Of a stretch of DNA of 64,000 bases, positions 8,792-17,290 are shown piece by piece; the stretch's first letter is position 1, and every line of letters begins with the position of its first letter. The stretch covers positions 868,001-932,000 of the forward strand of contig SNWL01000004.1 in NCBI GenBank assembly GCA_004362315.1, read 5' to 3'. This DNA is from Mycobacterium sp. BK086. Lineage in GTDB: Bacteria; Actinomycetota; Actinomycetes; Mycobacteriales; Mycobacteriaceae. The position numbers and the translations under genes were made by a program. The notes under the pieces are model-generated. The model searched no databases. It saw only the letters and a list, made by a program, of their open reading frames with translations, and was not told the DNA's origin.

Positions 8792-9450
8792 GACGGGATC
8801 AGCGACGGGTCGCCGACGCCGATGGTGATCTGTGGATTCGCCGCGGGGTCAAGCCAATTCAGGACCGACTTCATCTCCTCGCGCCCGATCGCGACACAGC
8901 CCCAGGTCGGGCTGCCGTTCGTCACGTGCAGGAAGATGCCGGCCACCTTGCCCGGAATGCGTTGGGGATTGGACGTGATGTTCACCGCGTAGTCGTAGAC
9001 CGGTCCGGAGTCGTAGAGGTTCTCGGCGATCCCCGATGGCTGTCCCGAGCTGCGCACGTGGGTGTTGTAGGTCGGCGACTTACCGTCCTCGTCCCACCAA
9101 TCCTGATCGGTGGCCTGGAAGTACGGCATCTTGGTGCCTGGATTGGGTTCCCGGCCGAAGGCCTGGTCGAAGCCGAACGTGCCGGCCGGCGTGCGGTAGA
9201 CCCCGTCGGCGGGTGCGCCGACACCGAGCTCACCGACCTTCGCCGGTACGGGGCCCAGCACCACCTTCCAGTCTTGGCCCACCTTCTGGAAGGCCGTGAG
9301 GGTACCGGTGGTGGCGTTGGCGGCGGGAACGCCGACGACGATCCACTGGGAGGTCGCCACCGCGGGCTCGGCGGCAGCCGGCGCGGCCAGCGGCACGCTC
9401 ACCAGAACCGCACCGATGCCGGCCAGTGTCTTGAACGATTTCACGCGCAC
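8788..9450 (-). CDS. Secreted L,D-transpeptidase-like (YkuD-fold) protein
   Basis: A 220-residue exported protein. The signal peptide (MRVKSFKTLAGIGAV... ending in PAAAEPA) precedes a YkuD-type catalytic domain. The hallmark HVTNGSPTWGCVAIG is present with His175 and catalytic Cys185. The single catalytic domain has no obvious Ig-like or lipobox region. It probably forms or edits 3-3 crosslinks in peptidoglycan, or attaches a protein to it. Pairing with the DUF1906 glycosidase-like gene (4-bp overlap) supports cell-wall remodelling. Confidence 0.85.
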   Translation of the reverse strand: MRVKSFKTLAGIGAVLVSVPLAAPAAAEPAVATSQWIVVGVPAANATTGTLTAFQKVGQDWKVVLGPVPAKVGELGVGAPADGVYRTPAGTFGFDQAFGREPNPGTKMPYFQATDQDWWDEDGKSPTYNTHVRSSGQPSGIAENLYDSGPVYDYAVNITSNPQRIPGKVAGIFLHVTNGSPTWGCVAIGREEMKSVLNWLDPAANPQITIGVGDPSLIPS

Positions 9451-9525
9451 CCCAGGTGTCGGACTCGGCTGAAAGCAGGTTCATGGTAACCGGACCGAGC
9501 AGACAGATCGGGTAGCGAAAGTGCC

Positions 9526-11871
9526 TCAATCGTGCGTGTAGCCCAGTTCGACGATGGCTTCGCCATGGTGTGCGGCGGCATCGGAGAAGTCGATCGTCAC
9601 CTGCTCGAGGACGGCGGCGCGCAGGGGGTAGGGCGAGGCATAGTCCGCAGACACCGAGTGTGAGACACCACGCCCCGCCGACAGCGCCTGGAGCGGGTCG
9701 AGGCTTGGCATCCGCATTCCGGAATACCGTGCGATTGGACGATCGTCGACCGTCAACACGACGTCACCGACGACTTGCAGCGGTTCCGACCCGGGCCCGG
9801 TGGTGGTGAAATCGACGCCGAACACACTGTGCCCCAGCGGGATCGGTTGACCCGATCGGACGTTCTGCTCCTCACCCCCGATGTTGCCCACGTAGCAAAG
9901 GCGGCCGTCGGCGATGTAGAGCGCATGCCCGCCCGATCGGTCGCCCTGCGAGAAGATCACCCCCTCGGCGGCGGCGCTCTCGATCGTCACCGGCGCGCGC
10001 AGCGTGAAGCTGCGGCCGCCGAACAGTCCGCTCATCGGGGTGCGACCGGCGGGCGTGTCGGGGTAGAGGTGAACGCGCTGCGGCGCATCCGCCGCCTTCG
10101 CCAGCCCCCGGGTCACAAGCTCGGCCACACTCAGATCGTTGAGCGGATAACCGTTGTAGCGCAGGGCCTGGTCGTGCCATAAGGCCTTGAGTTCGTCGAG
10201 CTTGTCGGGATGGTCAGCGGAAAGGTCACGGATCTGGCTGCGGTCGTCGTCGATGCGGAACAACTCCCACCGATCCTCACCGAACCTGGACCAGCCCGGG
10301 CGGCCCAACGACGCCGAGGTCGGGGGGTGCACGGCACTGGCGAACCAACCCTCATGCCAGATGCCGCGGGTGCCCATCATGGTATAGAACTGGGTCCGCT
10401 TTGCCGTCTGCGCTCCTGAATCCCGCAGGGCGGCAGCACAACTCGTTCCGTCTAGCGGTTTCTGCGCGATACCCTTGACGAGTTCGGGCGGGTCGATGCC
10501 CAATAGGTCGTAAACCGTCGGCGTGATATCGCTGACGTGAACATAATGGTCGCGCACCTCGCCACGCGAGCTCAGCCCCCGCGGCCAGGACAGCACGCAC
10601 GGGTCGGCGATGCCGCCCTCGTGGGAGGCGTATCGCTTGAACAGTTTGTAGGGCGTGTTGAACGCCATCGCCCAGCCGTTGGAATAATTCATCTTCGTTC
10701 CCGGGCCGCCGAATTCGGCGTACCGGTCCGCCGACGGGGGAGCATCCACGCCGCCGCGCATCGGAGTGAACTCGTCGAGAGTTCCCGACGGTCCGCCCTC
10801 ACCGCTGGCGCCGTTGTCGGACATCGCGATGATGATCGTGTTGTCCAGCTGCCCGCTGGCCTCCAGATAGTCCAGAATCCGGCCGATTTGCGCGTCGGTG
10901 TAGCTGAGGAATCCGGCGAACACCTCAGCCATCCGGCAGGACACCCGCCTTTGCTCCTCGGACAGGGAATCCCAGGGTGTGACGGTGTCGTGTTCGGGCC
11001 AGGGCAGTCCGTCGGCGCTGGTGCACTCGACGTAGGGGTTCATCGGCGACAATTCGGTGTCCTCCGGGAGCAGCCCGAGCGCCTTCTGGTTGGCCAGGGC
11101 GATCTCGCGGTAGCGCTCGTATCCCATGTCGAACCGACCCCGGTACCTGTCGGCCCATTCGGTGGCGACCTGATGGGGTGAGTGGCCGGCGCCGGGGCAC
11201 AGGTACATGAACCACGGCTTGTCAGGGGCAAACGCCCGGTGGTCGTGCAGAAACTCGATTGCGTTGTCGGCGAGGTCTTTTGACAGGTGATATCCCTGCT
11301 CCGGCGTCGCAGGAGGGTCGATCGGGCGGCTGTCGCTGACCAGACTGGGGTACCACTGGTCGGTCATCCCGTCCAGGAATCCGTAGTAACGGTCGAACCC
11401 CCGACTCAGCGGCCAGTACCGTCTCGACCCCGCGGCATGGCAATCCTCGGGGGGAGCCAGATGCCACTTGCCCACGGCGTACGTCGACCATCCCTTTTCG
11501 GCGAGGACTTCCGACATCAGTGCGGTCTGTGCCGGAATCCGACCGTTCTGGCCGGGATACCCCTCGGCCAGGTTCACCACGGAGGACACGCCGACGGTGG
11601 TGGGATTGCGCCCGGTCAGCAGGGCAGCCCGGGTCGGCGAACACAGCGCCGTCGTATGAAATTGGGTCAGCCGGATGCCGCGGTCGGCAATGCGCTTCAT
11701 GTTGGGCATGTCGACCAGGCCGCCAAAGCAATCCCAGGTCGCGATGCCGGTGTCGTCCCACAACAGGTAGAGGACGTTCGGTGCGCCGTCGGGCGCCGAC
11801 GCCCCCCGGTACGGCCGCCAATCCGGAATCGAATCTCGGATGTCCTCGGCGATCTTCCCCTGGAATTCCAC
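9526..11871 (-). CDS. Arylsulfatase (AtsD-like type I sulfatase)
   Basis: A 781-residue formylglycine-dependent sulfatase. The GTG start at 11871 (VEFQGKIAED) follows AGGAG by 9 bp; the frame is open far upstream but reads out of frame through the membrane-protein gene. LYLLWDDTG carries metal-binding Asp39 and Asp40. CSPTRAALLTGRN is the sulfatase signature, with Cys77 as the residue oxidised to formylglycine and Arg81. No signal peptide is seen, so it appears cytosolic. The size fits mycobacterial AtsD (about 787 aa). It follows the membrane-protein gene by 17 bp and is probably controlled with it by the divergent TetR gene. The natural sulfate ester is unknown. Confidence 0.9.
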   Translation of the reverse strand: MEFQGKIAEDIRDSIPDWRPYRGASAPDGAPNVLYLLWDDTGIATWDCFGGLVDMPNMKRIADRGIRLTQFHTTALCSPTRAALLTGRNPTTVGVSSVVNLAEGYPGQNGRIPAQTALMSEVLAEKGWSTYAVGKWHLAPPEDCHAAGSRRYWPLSRGFDRYYGFLDGMTDQWYPSLVSDSRPIDPPATPEQGYHLSKDLADNAIEFLHDHRAFAPDKPWFMYLCPGAGHSPHQVATEWADRYRGRFDMGYERYREIALANQKALGLLPEDTELSPMNPYVECTSADGLPWPEHDTVTPWDSLSEEQRRVSCRMAEVFAGFLSYTDAQIGRILDYLEASGQLDNTIIIAMSDNGASGEGGPSGTLDEFTPMRGGVDAPPSADRYAEFGGPGTKMNYSNGWAMAFNTPYKLFKRYASHEGGIADPCVLSWPRGLSSRGEVRDHYVHVSDITPTVYDLLGIDPPELVKGIAQKPLDGTSCAAALRDSGAQTAKRTQFYTMMGTRGIWHEGWFASAVHPPTSASLGRPGWSRFGEDRWELFRIDDDRSQIRDLSADHPDKLDELKALWHDQALRYNGYPLNDLSVAELVTRGLAKAADAPQRVHLYPDTPAGRTPMSGLFGGRSFTLRAPVTIESAAAEGVIFSQGDRSGGHALYIADGRLCYVGNIGGEEQNVRSGQPIPLGHSVFGVDFTTTGPGSEPLQVVGDVVLTVDDRPIARYSGMRMPSLDPLQALSAGRGVSHSVSADYASPYPLRAAVLEQVTIDFSDAAAHHGEAIVELGYTHD

Positions 11872-11888
11872 GGCGATGTTCTCCTGAT

Positions 11889-12320
11889 CTAGACGCCCGC
11901 GACCGCGGCGTTGGTGGGTTCGAGTTGGGCTGGGTTCGCTTTGGTCAACCAGGGGTGGATGGCCGGGCCGGCCAGTCCCACCACGGCGGCGATGCCTAGG
12001 CCGACCCAGAGATCGGCGTTCGAGACAGAGTTCTCCAGTGCGAGGCCGGCCGCCACGGCCATGGCCACGAGTGCCACCTTCGCCATCAGGAACCTGCCGA
12101 TCGGATGGTGTGCGACGTGTCGGCCCCGACGCGCCGCCCACCACCGTACGACCGAGGCCACGGTCATGACGATGCCCATCAGCACGATCAGCCTCACCGC
12201 GTGCTCCCATGGCGAGCTGTCCCCCTGAGCGAGCCAGATCGCGCCGAACTTGATACCGACCACCAGGTACGCACCGCGGATGAGTGCGTGCCGCGGAATC
12301 CGCACACCGCAAACTGTCAT
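11889..12320 (-). CDS. Small multi-pass membrane protein upstream of sulfatase
   Basis: A 143-residue protein from the ATG at 12320 (MTVCGVRIPR), with about four hydrophobic segments: GAYLVVGIKFGAIW, LIVLMGIVMTVASVV, AKVALVAMAVAAGLAL and WVGLGIAAVVGLAG. I do not recognise a named family. A GTG five codons inside (12305) is an alternative start, and is attractive because the ATG lies inside a palindromic operator. It is the first gene of a two-gene unit with the sulfatase. A role in sulfate-ester or product transport is only a guess from position. Confidence 0.7.
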   Translation of the reverse strand: MTVCGVRIPRHALIRGAYLVVGIKFGAIWLAQGDSSPWEHAVRLIVLMGIVMTVASVVRWWAARRGRHVAHHPIGRFLMAKVALVAMAVAAGLALENSVSNADLWVGLGIAAVVGLAGPAIHPWLTKANPAQLEPTNAAVAGV

Positions 12321-12328
12321 AACTGACA
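12315..12328. promoter_or_regulatory. Palindromic operator 1, TGTCA-N4-TGACA
   Basis: A perfect inverted repeat (CTGTCATAACTGACAG at 12314-12329) in the short divergent region between the membrane-protein/sulfatase operon and the TetR gene. It covers the ATG of the membrane-protein gene. The same 14-bp pattern recurs 27 bp away, as expected for a TetR-family dimer site repressing both directions. Confidence 0.7.
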
Positions 12329-12341
12329 GATTAAAGAAAAG

Positions 12342-12355
12342 TGTCAGTCCTGACA
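12342..12355. promoter_or_regulatory. Palindromic operator 2, TGTCA-N4-TGACA
   Basis: The second copy of the same pattern, TGTCAGTCCTGACA, lies 27 bp from the first copy and 34 bp before the TetR start at 12389. Half-sites and spacing are identical in both copies and only the four central bases differ. Confidence 0.7.
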
Positions 12356-12388
12356 AGTTTTCCCGACGGGTGGTGCCATAGTTCTTGG

Positions 12389-13030
12389 ATGACGACTGGC
12401 CTGGGCAAGCGTGAGGAACACAAACTCGCGACCCGGCGCGCCATCCAATCCGCGGCCGATGCCCTCTTCGACTCACGCGGCTATGCGGACACCACGATCA
12501 GGGACATCACCGAAGCCGCGGGCGTGACCGAGCGGACCTTCTTCCGCTACTTCTCCGGCAAGGAAGCCCTGCTGGTGCGCGACATCGAGGAAATGCTGCC
12601 GATTCTGGGTGCAGCGATCAGGCAACGCCCGGCCTCCGAAGATCCACTGGAGGCGGTCGAGAACGCGTTCGTGAGCTTGTTCGACCGGATGCGCGAGTCC
12701 CGCCCCAACCTCTCGTGGCTGTTCCACGACGGCCCCCCGGGCCCCAAACTGGCGAAGTCGACGCCCGGGCTGTTGTTGCAGTTCGAGCAGGAGATCGTCG
12801 ACGCACTGACCGATCGGATCGCGCGATCCGGGGAGCTCGATCCTGGCGAGCAGTTCGCAACCCAGGTCCTGGCCCGCTGCGCGGTTGCCGCTCTGCGCAG
12901 CGCGGGAATCAGGTACTGGCAACTCGGCAACAGCCCGGCCGGTCGCGCCGGCGAGGTCGATCTGATCAGGGAGGCCTTCGCCGTCCTGCGGCGCGGCCAG
13001 ACCGGTCGACCACCGGATCGCAGGGCGTGA
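12389..13030 (+). CDS. TetR-family transcriptional regulator
   Basis: A 213-residue repressor. The ATG at 12389 (MTTGLGKREEHK) is chosen over 12341, which would begin inside an operator. The N-terminal helix-turn-helix reads TIRDITEAAGVTERTFFRYFSGKEALL, a standard TetR domain, followed by an all-helical ligand domain. It is transcribed divergently from the membrane-protein/sulfatase genes across a region holding two TGTCA-N4-TGACA palindromes, so autoregulation plus control of the sulfatase unit is the likely role. The ligand is unknown. Confidence 0.9.
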   Translation: MTTGLGKREEHKLATRRAIQSAADALFDSRGYADTTIRDITEAAGVTERTFFRYFSGKEALLVRDIEEMLPILGAAIRQRPASEDPLEAVENAFVSLFDRMRESRPNLSWLFHDGPPGPKLAKSTPGLLLQFEQEIVDALTDRIARSGELDPGEQFATQVLARCAVAALRSAGIRYWQLGNSPAGRAGEVDLIREAFAVLRRGQTGRPPDRRA

Positions 13031-13044
13031 CCGGGCACGCATAT

Positions 13045-13067
13045 CGGTACTGTCCTGGACCGTACCG
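13045..13067. promoter_or_regulatory. 23-bp imperfect palindrome upstream of second TetR gene
   Basis: Arms CGGTAC (13045-13050) and GTACCG (13062-13067) enclose GTCC (13052-13055) and GGAC (13057-13060), symmetric about base 13056. Only one base pair of the 11 is mismatched. It lies 25 bp before the GTG of the TetR gene at 13092. The same GTAC-n-GTCC...GTAC spacing occurs upstream of the second mmpS gene at 46728-46750. Confidence 0.75.
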
Positions 13068-13091
13068 CCACTTCGGCTTTATGGTGGCCCT

Positions 13092-13688
13092 GTGAGCCCG
13101 ATCGCCGACAGCATCACGGAGTCTTCTCCGTGGTCGCCGCGTGAAGCCGAATTGCTGGCTGCCACGCTGCAGCTGTTGCAGCAGCACGGGTACGAGCGCC
13201 TGACCGTGGATGCCGTCGCGGCCACGGCGAAGGCCAGCAAGGCGACCGTGTACCGGCGCTGGCCGTCGAAAGGCGAACTGGTGCTCGCGGCCTTCATCGA
13301 AGGCTGCCGCCAGCGGGCGGTCCTCCCCGACACCGGCAGCCTGCGCGGCGACCTGCTGCTCCTCGGCGAAGCGATCACCGCACATGCCACCGAGCACTCC
13401 GCGACCATTCGCGCGGTGATGGTCGAGGTGTCCCGCGACCCGGCGTTGCGCGAGGCGATGCAGCACCAATTCCTCGACGGCCGCAAGGCGCTGATCGAAG
13501 AAGTGCTGCAGCATGCCGTCGACCGGGGCGAGATCGACCCAGACGCGATCACCGAGGAACTCTGGGATCTGTTGCCCGGCTACCTGATCTTCCGGTCGAT
13601 CGTCCCGAATCGTCCGCTGACTCAGAAGACCGTGCAGACCCTCGTCGACAACGTGCTGATCCCCAGCCTGACCAGACCACTGGCATGA
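13092..13688 (+). CDS. TetR-family regulator of the adjacent mmpS-mmpL operon (predicted)
   Basis: A 198-residue AcrR/TetR-type repressor with a GTG start. The DNA-binding domain reads TVDAVAATAKASKATVYRRWPSKGELV, and a helical C-terminal domain of the TetR_C type follows. It lies 126 bp upstream of mmpS-mmpL on the same strand, the arrangement typical of repressors of RND exporters. A 23-bp palindrome in its own promoter and a GTACC repeat before mmpS suggest it binds both. A matching site upstream of the second mmpS-mmpL operon 33 kb away suggests that operon is also a target. Confidence 0.88.
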   Translation: MSPIADSITESSPWSPREAELLAATLQLLQQHGYERLTVDAVAATAKASKATVYRRWPSKGELVLAAFIEGCRQRAVLPDTGSLRGDLLLLGEAITAHATEHSATIRAVMVEVSRDPALREAMQHQFLDGRKALIEEVLQHAVDRGEIDPDAITEELWDLLPGYLIFRSIVPNRPLTQKTVQTLVDNVLIPSLTRPLA

Positions 13689-13714
13689 GGGGAAGTCTTG
13701 CCCGACTAGATCCA

Positions 13715-13731
13715 GTACCGTACCGTACCGT
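13715..13731. promoter_or_regulatory. GTACC tandem repeat in mmpS promoter
   Basis: Three full copies of GTACC plus GT in tandem (GTACCGTACCGTACCGT) lie 84 bp before the mmpS start. GTAC is the outer half-site core of the TetR palindrome at 13045-13067, here at 5-bp spacing, so this may be a multi-register binding site of the same regulator. Confidence 0.5.
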
Positions 13732-13814
13732 CTAGAGCAATCGATCCTGGGTGGCCCGGGACCTGTTGCCTCCCCGCCCAGTGTTCGTGTCACCGGATAT
13801 TGAAAGGCCTACGG

Positions 13815-14261
13815 GTGCAGAGGTTTCCGATCGGAGCGCTGGCCCGGCGGAGCTGGATGCTGCTCGTCGCGATAGCCGTGGTCGTCACGGCGGGATTCGC
13901 CGTCTCTCGGCTGCACGGACTCTTCGGTGCGCACGACGTGACCTCCACCCCCAGCGGTTCCGGCAACGACATCGTGCCGTTCAATCCCAAGCGCGTGGTC
14001 ATGGAAGTCTTCGGTCCACCGGGCACCGTCGCGACCATCACCTACACCGACGTCAACGCGCAACCACAGCGTGCCGACTCGGTGTCGCTGCCGTGGTCGT
14101 ACGACACCACCACCACCCAGCCGGCGGTCTTCGTCAACGTCTCCGCCCAGGGCGACGGTGACTCGCTCGGCTGCCGCATCAAGATCGACGACGTAGTGAA
14201 AGACGAAAGAACGGTCAACACGTTGAACGCGTTCACCTACTGCCTGGACAAATCCGGATGA
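13815..14261 (+). CDS. mmpS: MmpS-family membrane accessory protein
   Basis: A 148-residue MmpS protein. I choose the GTG at 13815 (reading VQRFPIGALA) because it aligns with the paralogue starting MQRVSIGRRL and has GAAAGG 7 bp upstream. One N-terminal membrane helix (WMLLVAIAVVVTAGFAV) anchors a periplasmic beta domain containing VVMEVFGPPGTVATITYTD and the conserved end NAFTYCLDKSG. MmpS4/5 proteins partner MmpL4/5 in siderophore export and drug efflux. Its stop overlaps the mmpL start by 4 bp (ATGA). Confidence 0.93.
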   Translation: MQRFPIGALARRSWMLLVAIAVVVTAGFAVSRLHGLFGAHDVTSTPSGSGNDIVPFNPKRVVMEVFGPPGTVATITYTDVNAQPQRADSVSLPWSYDTTTTQPAVFVNVSAQGDGDSLGCRIKIDDVVKDERTVNTLNAFTYCLDKSG

Positions 14262-17155
14262 GCGAACAGCAGGTCGCCGATCGCTCGTTCACGCACAGGG
14301 CGGCGCGCGCGTGCCGGATGCTGGCCGCGCCGATCCTCTTGGTCTGGCTCGTCATCGCCGCGGTGTCCAACGCGCTCGTGCCGCAGCTCGAGGTCGTCGG
14401 CGAAGAGCACAACGTGGCGTTGAGCCCGGCTGACGCACCGTCACTGCAGGCGTTCAAACAAATCGGAAAAGTGTTCGGCGAGTTCGACTCCGACAGCGCG
14501 GCAATGATCGTGCTCGAGGGCGACCAACCGCTGGGGGCCGACGCGCACGCGTACTACGACGAGCTGGTCCGGCGCGTCGAGGCCGACCACAAGCATGTCC
14601 AGCACGTCCAGGATTTCTGGGGTGATCCGCTGACAGCCGCGGGAGCGCAAAGCCCCGACGGCAAGGCCGCCTACGTTCAGGTGTTCCTGTCCGGCAACCA
14701 GGGCGAAGCGCTGTCGCTGGCCTCCGTCGACGCCGTCCGCGACATCGTTGACCACACGCCGGCGCCGCCCGGCGTCAAGGCGTACGTCACCGGCGCGGCA
14801 GCACAGGTGGCCGACCAATTCGAGACCGGTGACAAGGGCACGACGAAGGTGACCCTGCTGACCATCGGCGTGATCGCGATCATGCTGCTGATCGTCTACC
14901 GCTCAGTGGTCACCATGCTGCTGATGCTGATCACCGTCCTCATCGAAATGTCCGCTGCCCGAGGGATAGTGGCGTGGCTGGCCAACTCCGGATTCATCGG
15001 CCTCTCGACGTATTCGACGAACATTCTCACGCTGTTGGTGATCGCCGCCGGCACGGACTATGCGATCTTCCTCGTCGGCCGCTACCACGAAGAGCGCTCG
15101 GCGGGTGTTGACCGGCAGACCGCCTTCTACGACACCTACCGCGGCACCTCGCACGTCATCGTGGGCTCGGGCCTGACGATCGTCGGTGCGGTCTACTGCT
15201 TGAACTTCACCCGAAACCCCTACTTCCAGAGTCTCGGCATCCCCGCTGCCATCGGTGTCTTCATCGCGCTGATCGCCGCGGTGACCCTGGCCCCCGCCGT
15301 ACTGACCATTGGCAGTCACTTCGGGCTGATGGACCCCAAGCGGCGGGCGAAGACCCGTGGCTGGCGGCGGATCGGTACGGCCATCGTGCGCTGGCCCGGC
15401 CCGATTCTCGTTGTCTCCCTGGCCATCGCGCTGATCGGCCTGCTCGCGCTGCCCGGCTACAAGACCAGCTACGACGTCGGCGCCTACATGCCCGACGATG
15501 CCCCATCCAACGTCGGCTACACGGCCGCCGAACGGCACTTCTCCAAAGCCCGGCTCAACCCCGAGCTGCTGATGATCGAGACCGATCACGATCTGCGCAA
15601 CCCCACCGACATGATCCTGTTGGAGAGGGTCGCCAAGGCTGTCTTCCATACCCCCGGTATCGCGATGGTCCAGTCCATCACGCGGCCGCTGGGAACGCCG
15701 CTGGACCACACCTCACTGGCATTCCAGATCAGCGCCGGCAGCCTCAGCCAGATCAACAATCTGCCGTTCCAGCAGGCGCGCGCCGCCGACCTCGTCAAGC
15801 AGGTGAGCGAGATCGACACGTCGATCAACATCCTACGTCAGCAGTACACCCTGCAGCAGCAGAGCTCCGAAGCCACCAACGAACAGGTGGAGGCGTTCCA
15901 CAAGACCGTCGAAGTGGCCCAGGATCTGCGCAACAAGATCGCCAACTTCGACGACTTCTTCCGGCCGCTTCGCAACTACTTCTATTGGGAACCACACTGT
16001 TTCGACATCCCGATCTGTGCCGCGTTCCGGTCGGTCTTCGACGCGCTGGACGGCATCGACGCGCTCACTGACCAATTGGCCAATGTCACAGCGAGTTTGG
16101 ACAAGCTGAATGCGCTGCAACCGAAATTGCTGGCCCTGATCCCGCAGAACATCGACACCCAGCAGGCCAACCGCGACCTGACGATGACCAACTACGCTAC
16201 TCAGTCCGGCCTCTACGACCAGGCCGCGGCGGCGCTGCAGAACTCGACCGCCCTGGGCGCGGCGTTCGACGCCGCCAAGACCGACGACTCCTTCTACATT
16301 CCGCCGGAAGCGTTCGGCAACGCCGAGTTCCAGCGTGGGCTCAAGCTGTTCCTCTCTCCTGACGGCAAAGCGGCCCGGATGATCGTCACCCACGACGTGG
16401 ATCCCGCCACCCCGGAAGGTCTTTCGCATATCGCAGCGATCAGGCACTCCGCGCAGGAAGCGATCAAGGGGACCCCGCTGGCCGGATCCAGCATCTACAT
16501 CGGCGGCACCGCGGCGACCTATAAAGACATCTCCGAGATGGCCAAGTACGACTTGGTGATCGCCGGGATCGCCGCGCTGTCCCTGATCCTGCTCATCATG
16601 ATGTTCATCACCAGGAGCATCGTCGCCGCGCTGGTGATCGTCGGTACGGTGGCGCTGTCCCTGGGTGCCTCATTCGGGCTCTCAGTTCTGGTGTGGCAGT
16701 ACCTGTTCGGCATGCCGCTGTACTGGGTCGTGTTGGCGTTGGCCGTGATTCTGCTTCTGGCCGTGGGATCGGACTACAACCTGCTGTTGATATCGCGGTT
16801 CAAAGAGGAGATCGGCGCCGGGCTCAACACCGGCATCATCCGCGCGATGGCCAGTACCGGTGGCGTTGTCACCGCCGCGGGCCTGGTGTTCGCGTTCACG
16901 ATGGCGTCGTTCGTCTTCAGCGACCTGCTCGTGCTCGGCCAGATCGGCACCACGATCGGCCTGGGCCTGCTGTTCGACACACTGATCGTGCGGTCGTTCA
17001 TGACCCCGTCGATCGCCGCGCTGTTGGGGCGCTGGTTCTGGTGGCCGCTGCGCGTGCGTCAACGCCCGGCAAGCTCGATGCTGCGACCCTATGGAACCCG
17101 CGAATCCGTGCGCCAACTGTTGCTCTGGGAAGACGACGACGCCCGGCTCAAGTAA
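14258..17155 (+). CDS. mmpL: MmpL-family RND transporter (MmpL4/5-like)
   Basis: A 965-residue, 12-helix RND transporter of the inner membrane. The proton-relay Asp-Tyr pairs are visible: GTDYAIFLVG (Asp about 267) and GSDYNLLLIS (Asp about 839). The large second periplasmic part (about residues 520-700) contains the coiled coil and the NYFYWEPHCFDIPICAAFRS motif typical of MmpL4/MmpL5. That suggests siderophore export or drug efflux rather than MmpL3-type mycolate transport. Together with mmpS it forms a coupled pair. A close paralogue of 963 aa lies at 43317-46208 on the other strand. Confidence 0.94.
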   Translation: MSEQQVADRSFTHRAARACRMLAAPILLVWLVIAAVSNALVPQLEVVGEEHNVALSPADAPSLQAFKQIGKVFGEFDSDSAAMIVLEGDQPLGADAHAYYDELVRRVEADHKHVQHVQDFWGDPLTAAGAQSPDGKAAYVQVFLSGNQGEALSLASVDAVRDIVDHTPAPPGVKAYVTGAAAQVADQFETGDKGTTKVTLLTIGVIAIMLLIVYRSVVTMLLMLITVLIEMSAARGIVAWLANSGFIGLSTYSTNILTLLVIAAGTDYAIFLVGRYHEERSAGVDRQTAFYDTYRGTSHVIVGSGLTIVGAVYCLNFTRNPYFQSLGIPAAIGVFIALIAAVTLAPAVLTIGSHFGLMDPKRRAKTRGWRRIGTAIVRWPGPILVVSLAIALIGLLALPGYKTSYDVGAYMPDDAPSNVGYTAAERHFSKARLNPELLMIETDHDLRNPTDMILLERVAKAVFHTPGIAMVQSITRPLGTPLDHTSLAFQISAGSLSQINNLPFQQARAADLVKQVSEIDTSINILRQQYTLQQQSSEATNEQVEAFHKTVEVAQDLRNKIANFDDFFRPLRNYFYWEPHCFDIPICAAFRSVFDALDGIDALTDQLANVTASLDKLNALQPKLLALIPQNIDTQQANRDLTMTNYATQSGLYDQAAAALQNSTALGAAFDAAKTDDSFYIPPEAFGNAEFQRGLKLFLSPDGKAARMIVTHDVDPATPEGLSHIAAIRHSAQEAIKGTPLAGSSIYIGGTAATYKDISEMAKYDLVIAGIAALSLILLIMMFITRSIVAALVIVGTVALSLGASFGLSVLVWQYLFGMPLYWVVLALAVILLLAVGSDYNLLLISRFKEEIGAGLNTGIIRAMASTGGVVTAAGLVFAFTMASFVFSDLLVLGQIGTTIGLGLLFDTLIVRSFMTPSIAALLGRWFWWPLRVRQRPASSMLRPYGTRESVRQLLLWEDDDARLK

Positions 17156-17180
17156 CTGTCAGCTAAAACACATCGTTTCC

Positions 17181-17217
17181 ATATCGATATCACGGTTTAT
17201 CCCATATGCAACATGGG
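17181..17217. promoter_or_regulatory. AT-rich promoter-like region with small palindromes
   Basis: The gap after mmpL is strikingly AT-rich for this genome. It contains the perfect palindrome ATATCGATAT (17181-17190) and an inverted repeat CCCAT/ATGGG (17201-17205 and 17213-17217). It probably holds the promoter of the hypothetical gene at 17291, or ends the mmpL transcript. Confidence 0.35.
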
Positions 17218-17290
17218 TAACTTTAGTCACAGGTGCCGATGCTTCGGCGCCGCCCTGACCAGCGAAGAAAGAGCCGAATGGATTACCGCT

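Noticed and set aside
11872-12312. N-terminal extension of the sulfatase (to 928 aa)
   Set aside because: The extra residues overlap the membrane-protein gene in another frame, and a good ribosome site precedes the GTG at 11871.
13715-13731. Repeat considered as a CRISPR or minisatellite remnant
   Set aside because: The unit is only 5 bp with no spacers; it is better read as a regulatory repeat. No CRISPR array was seen anywhere in the window.
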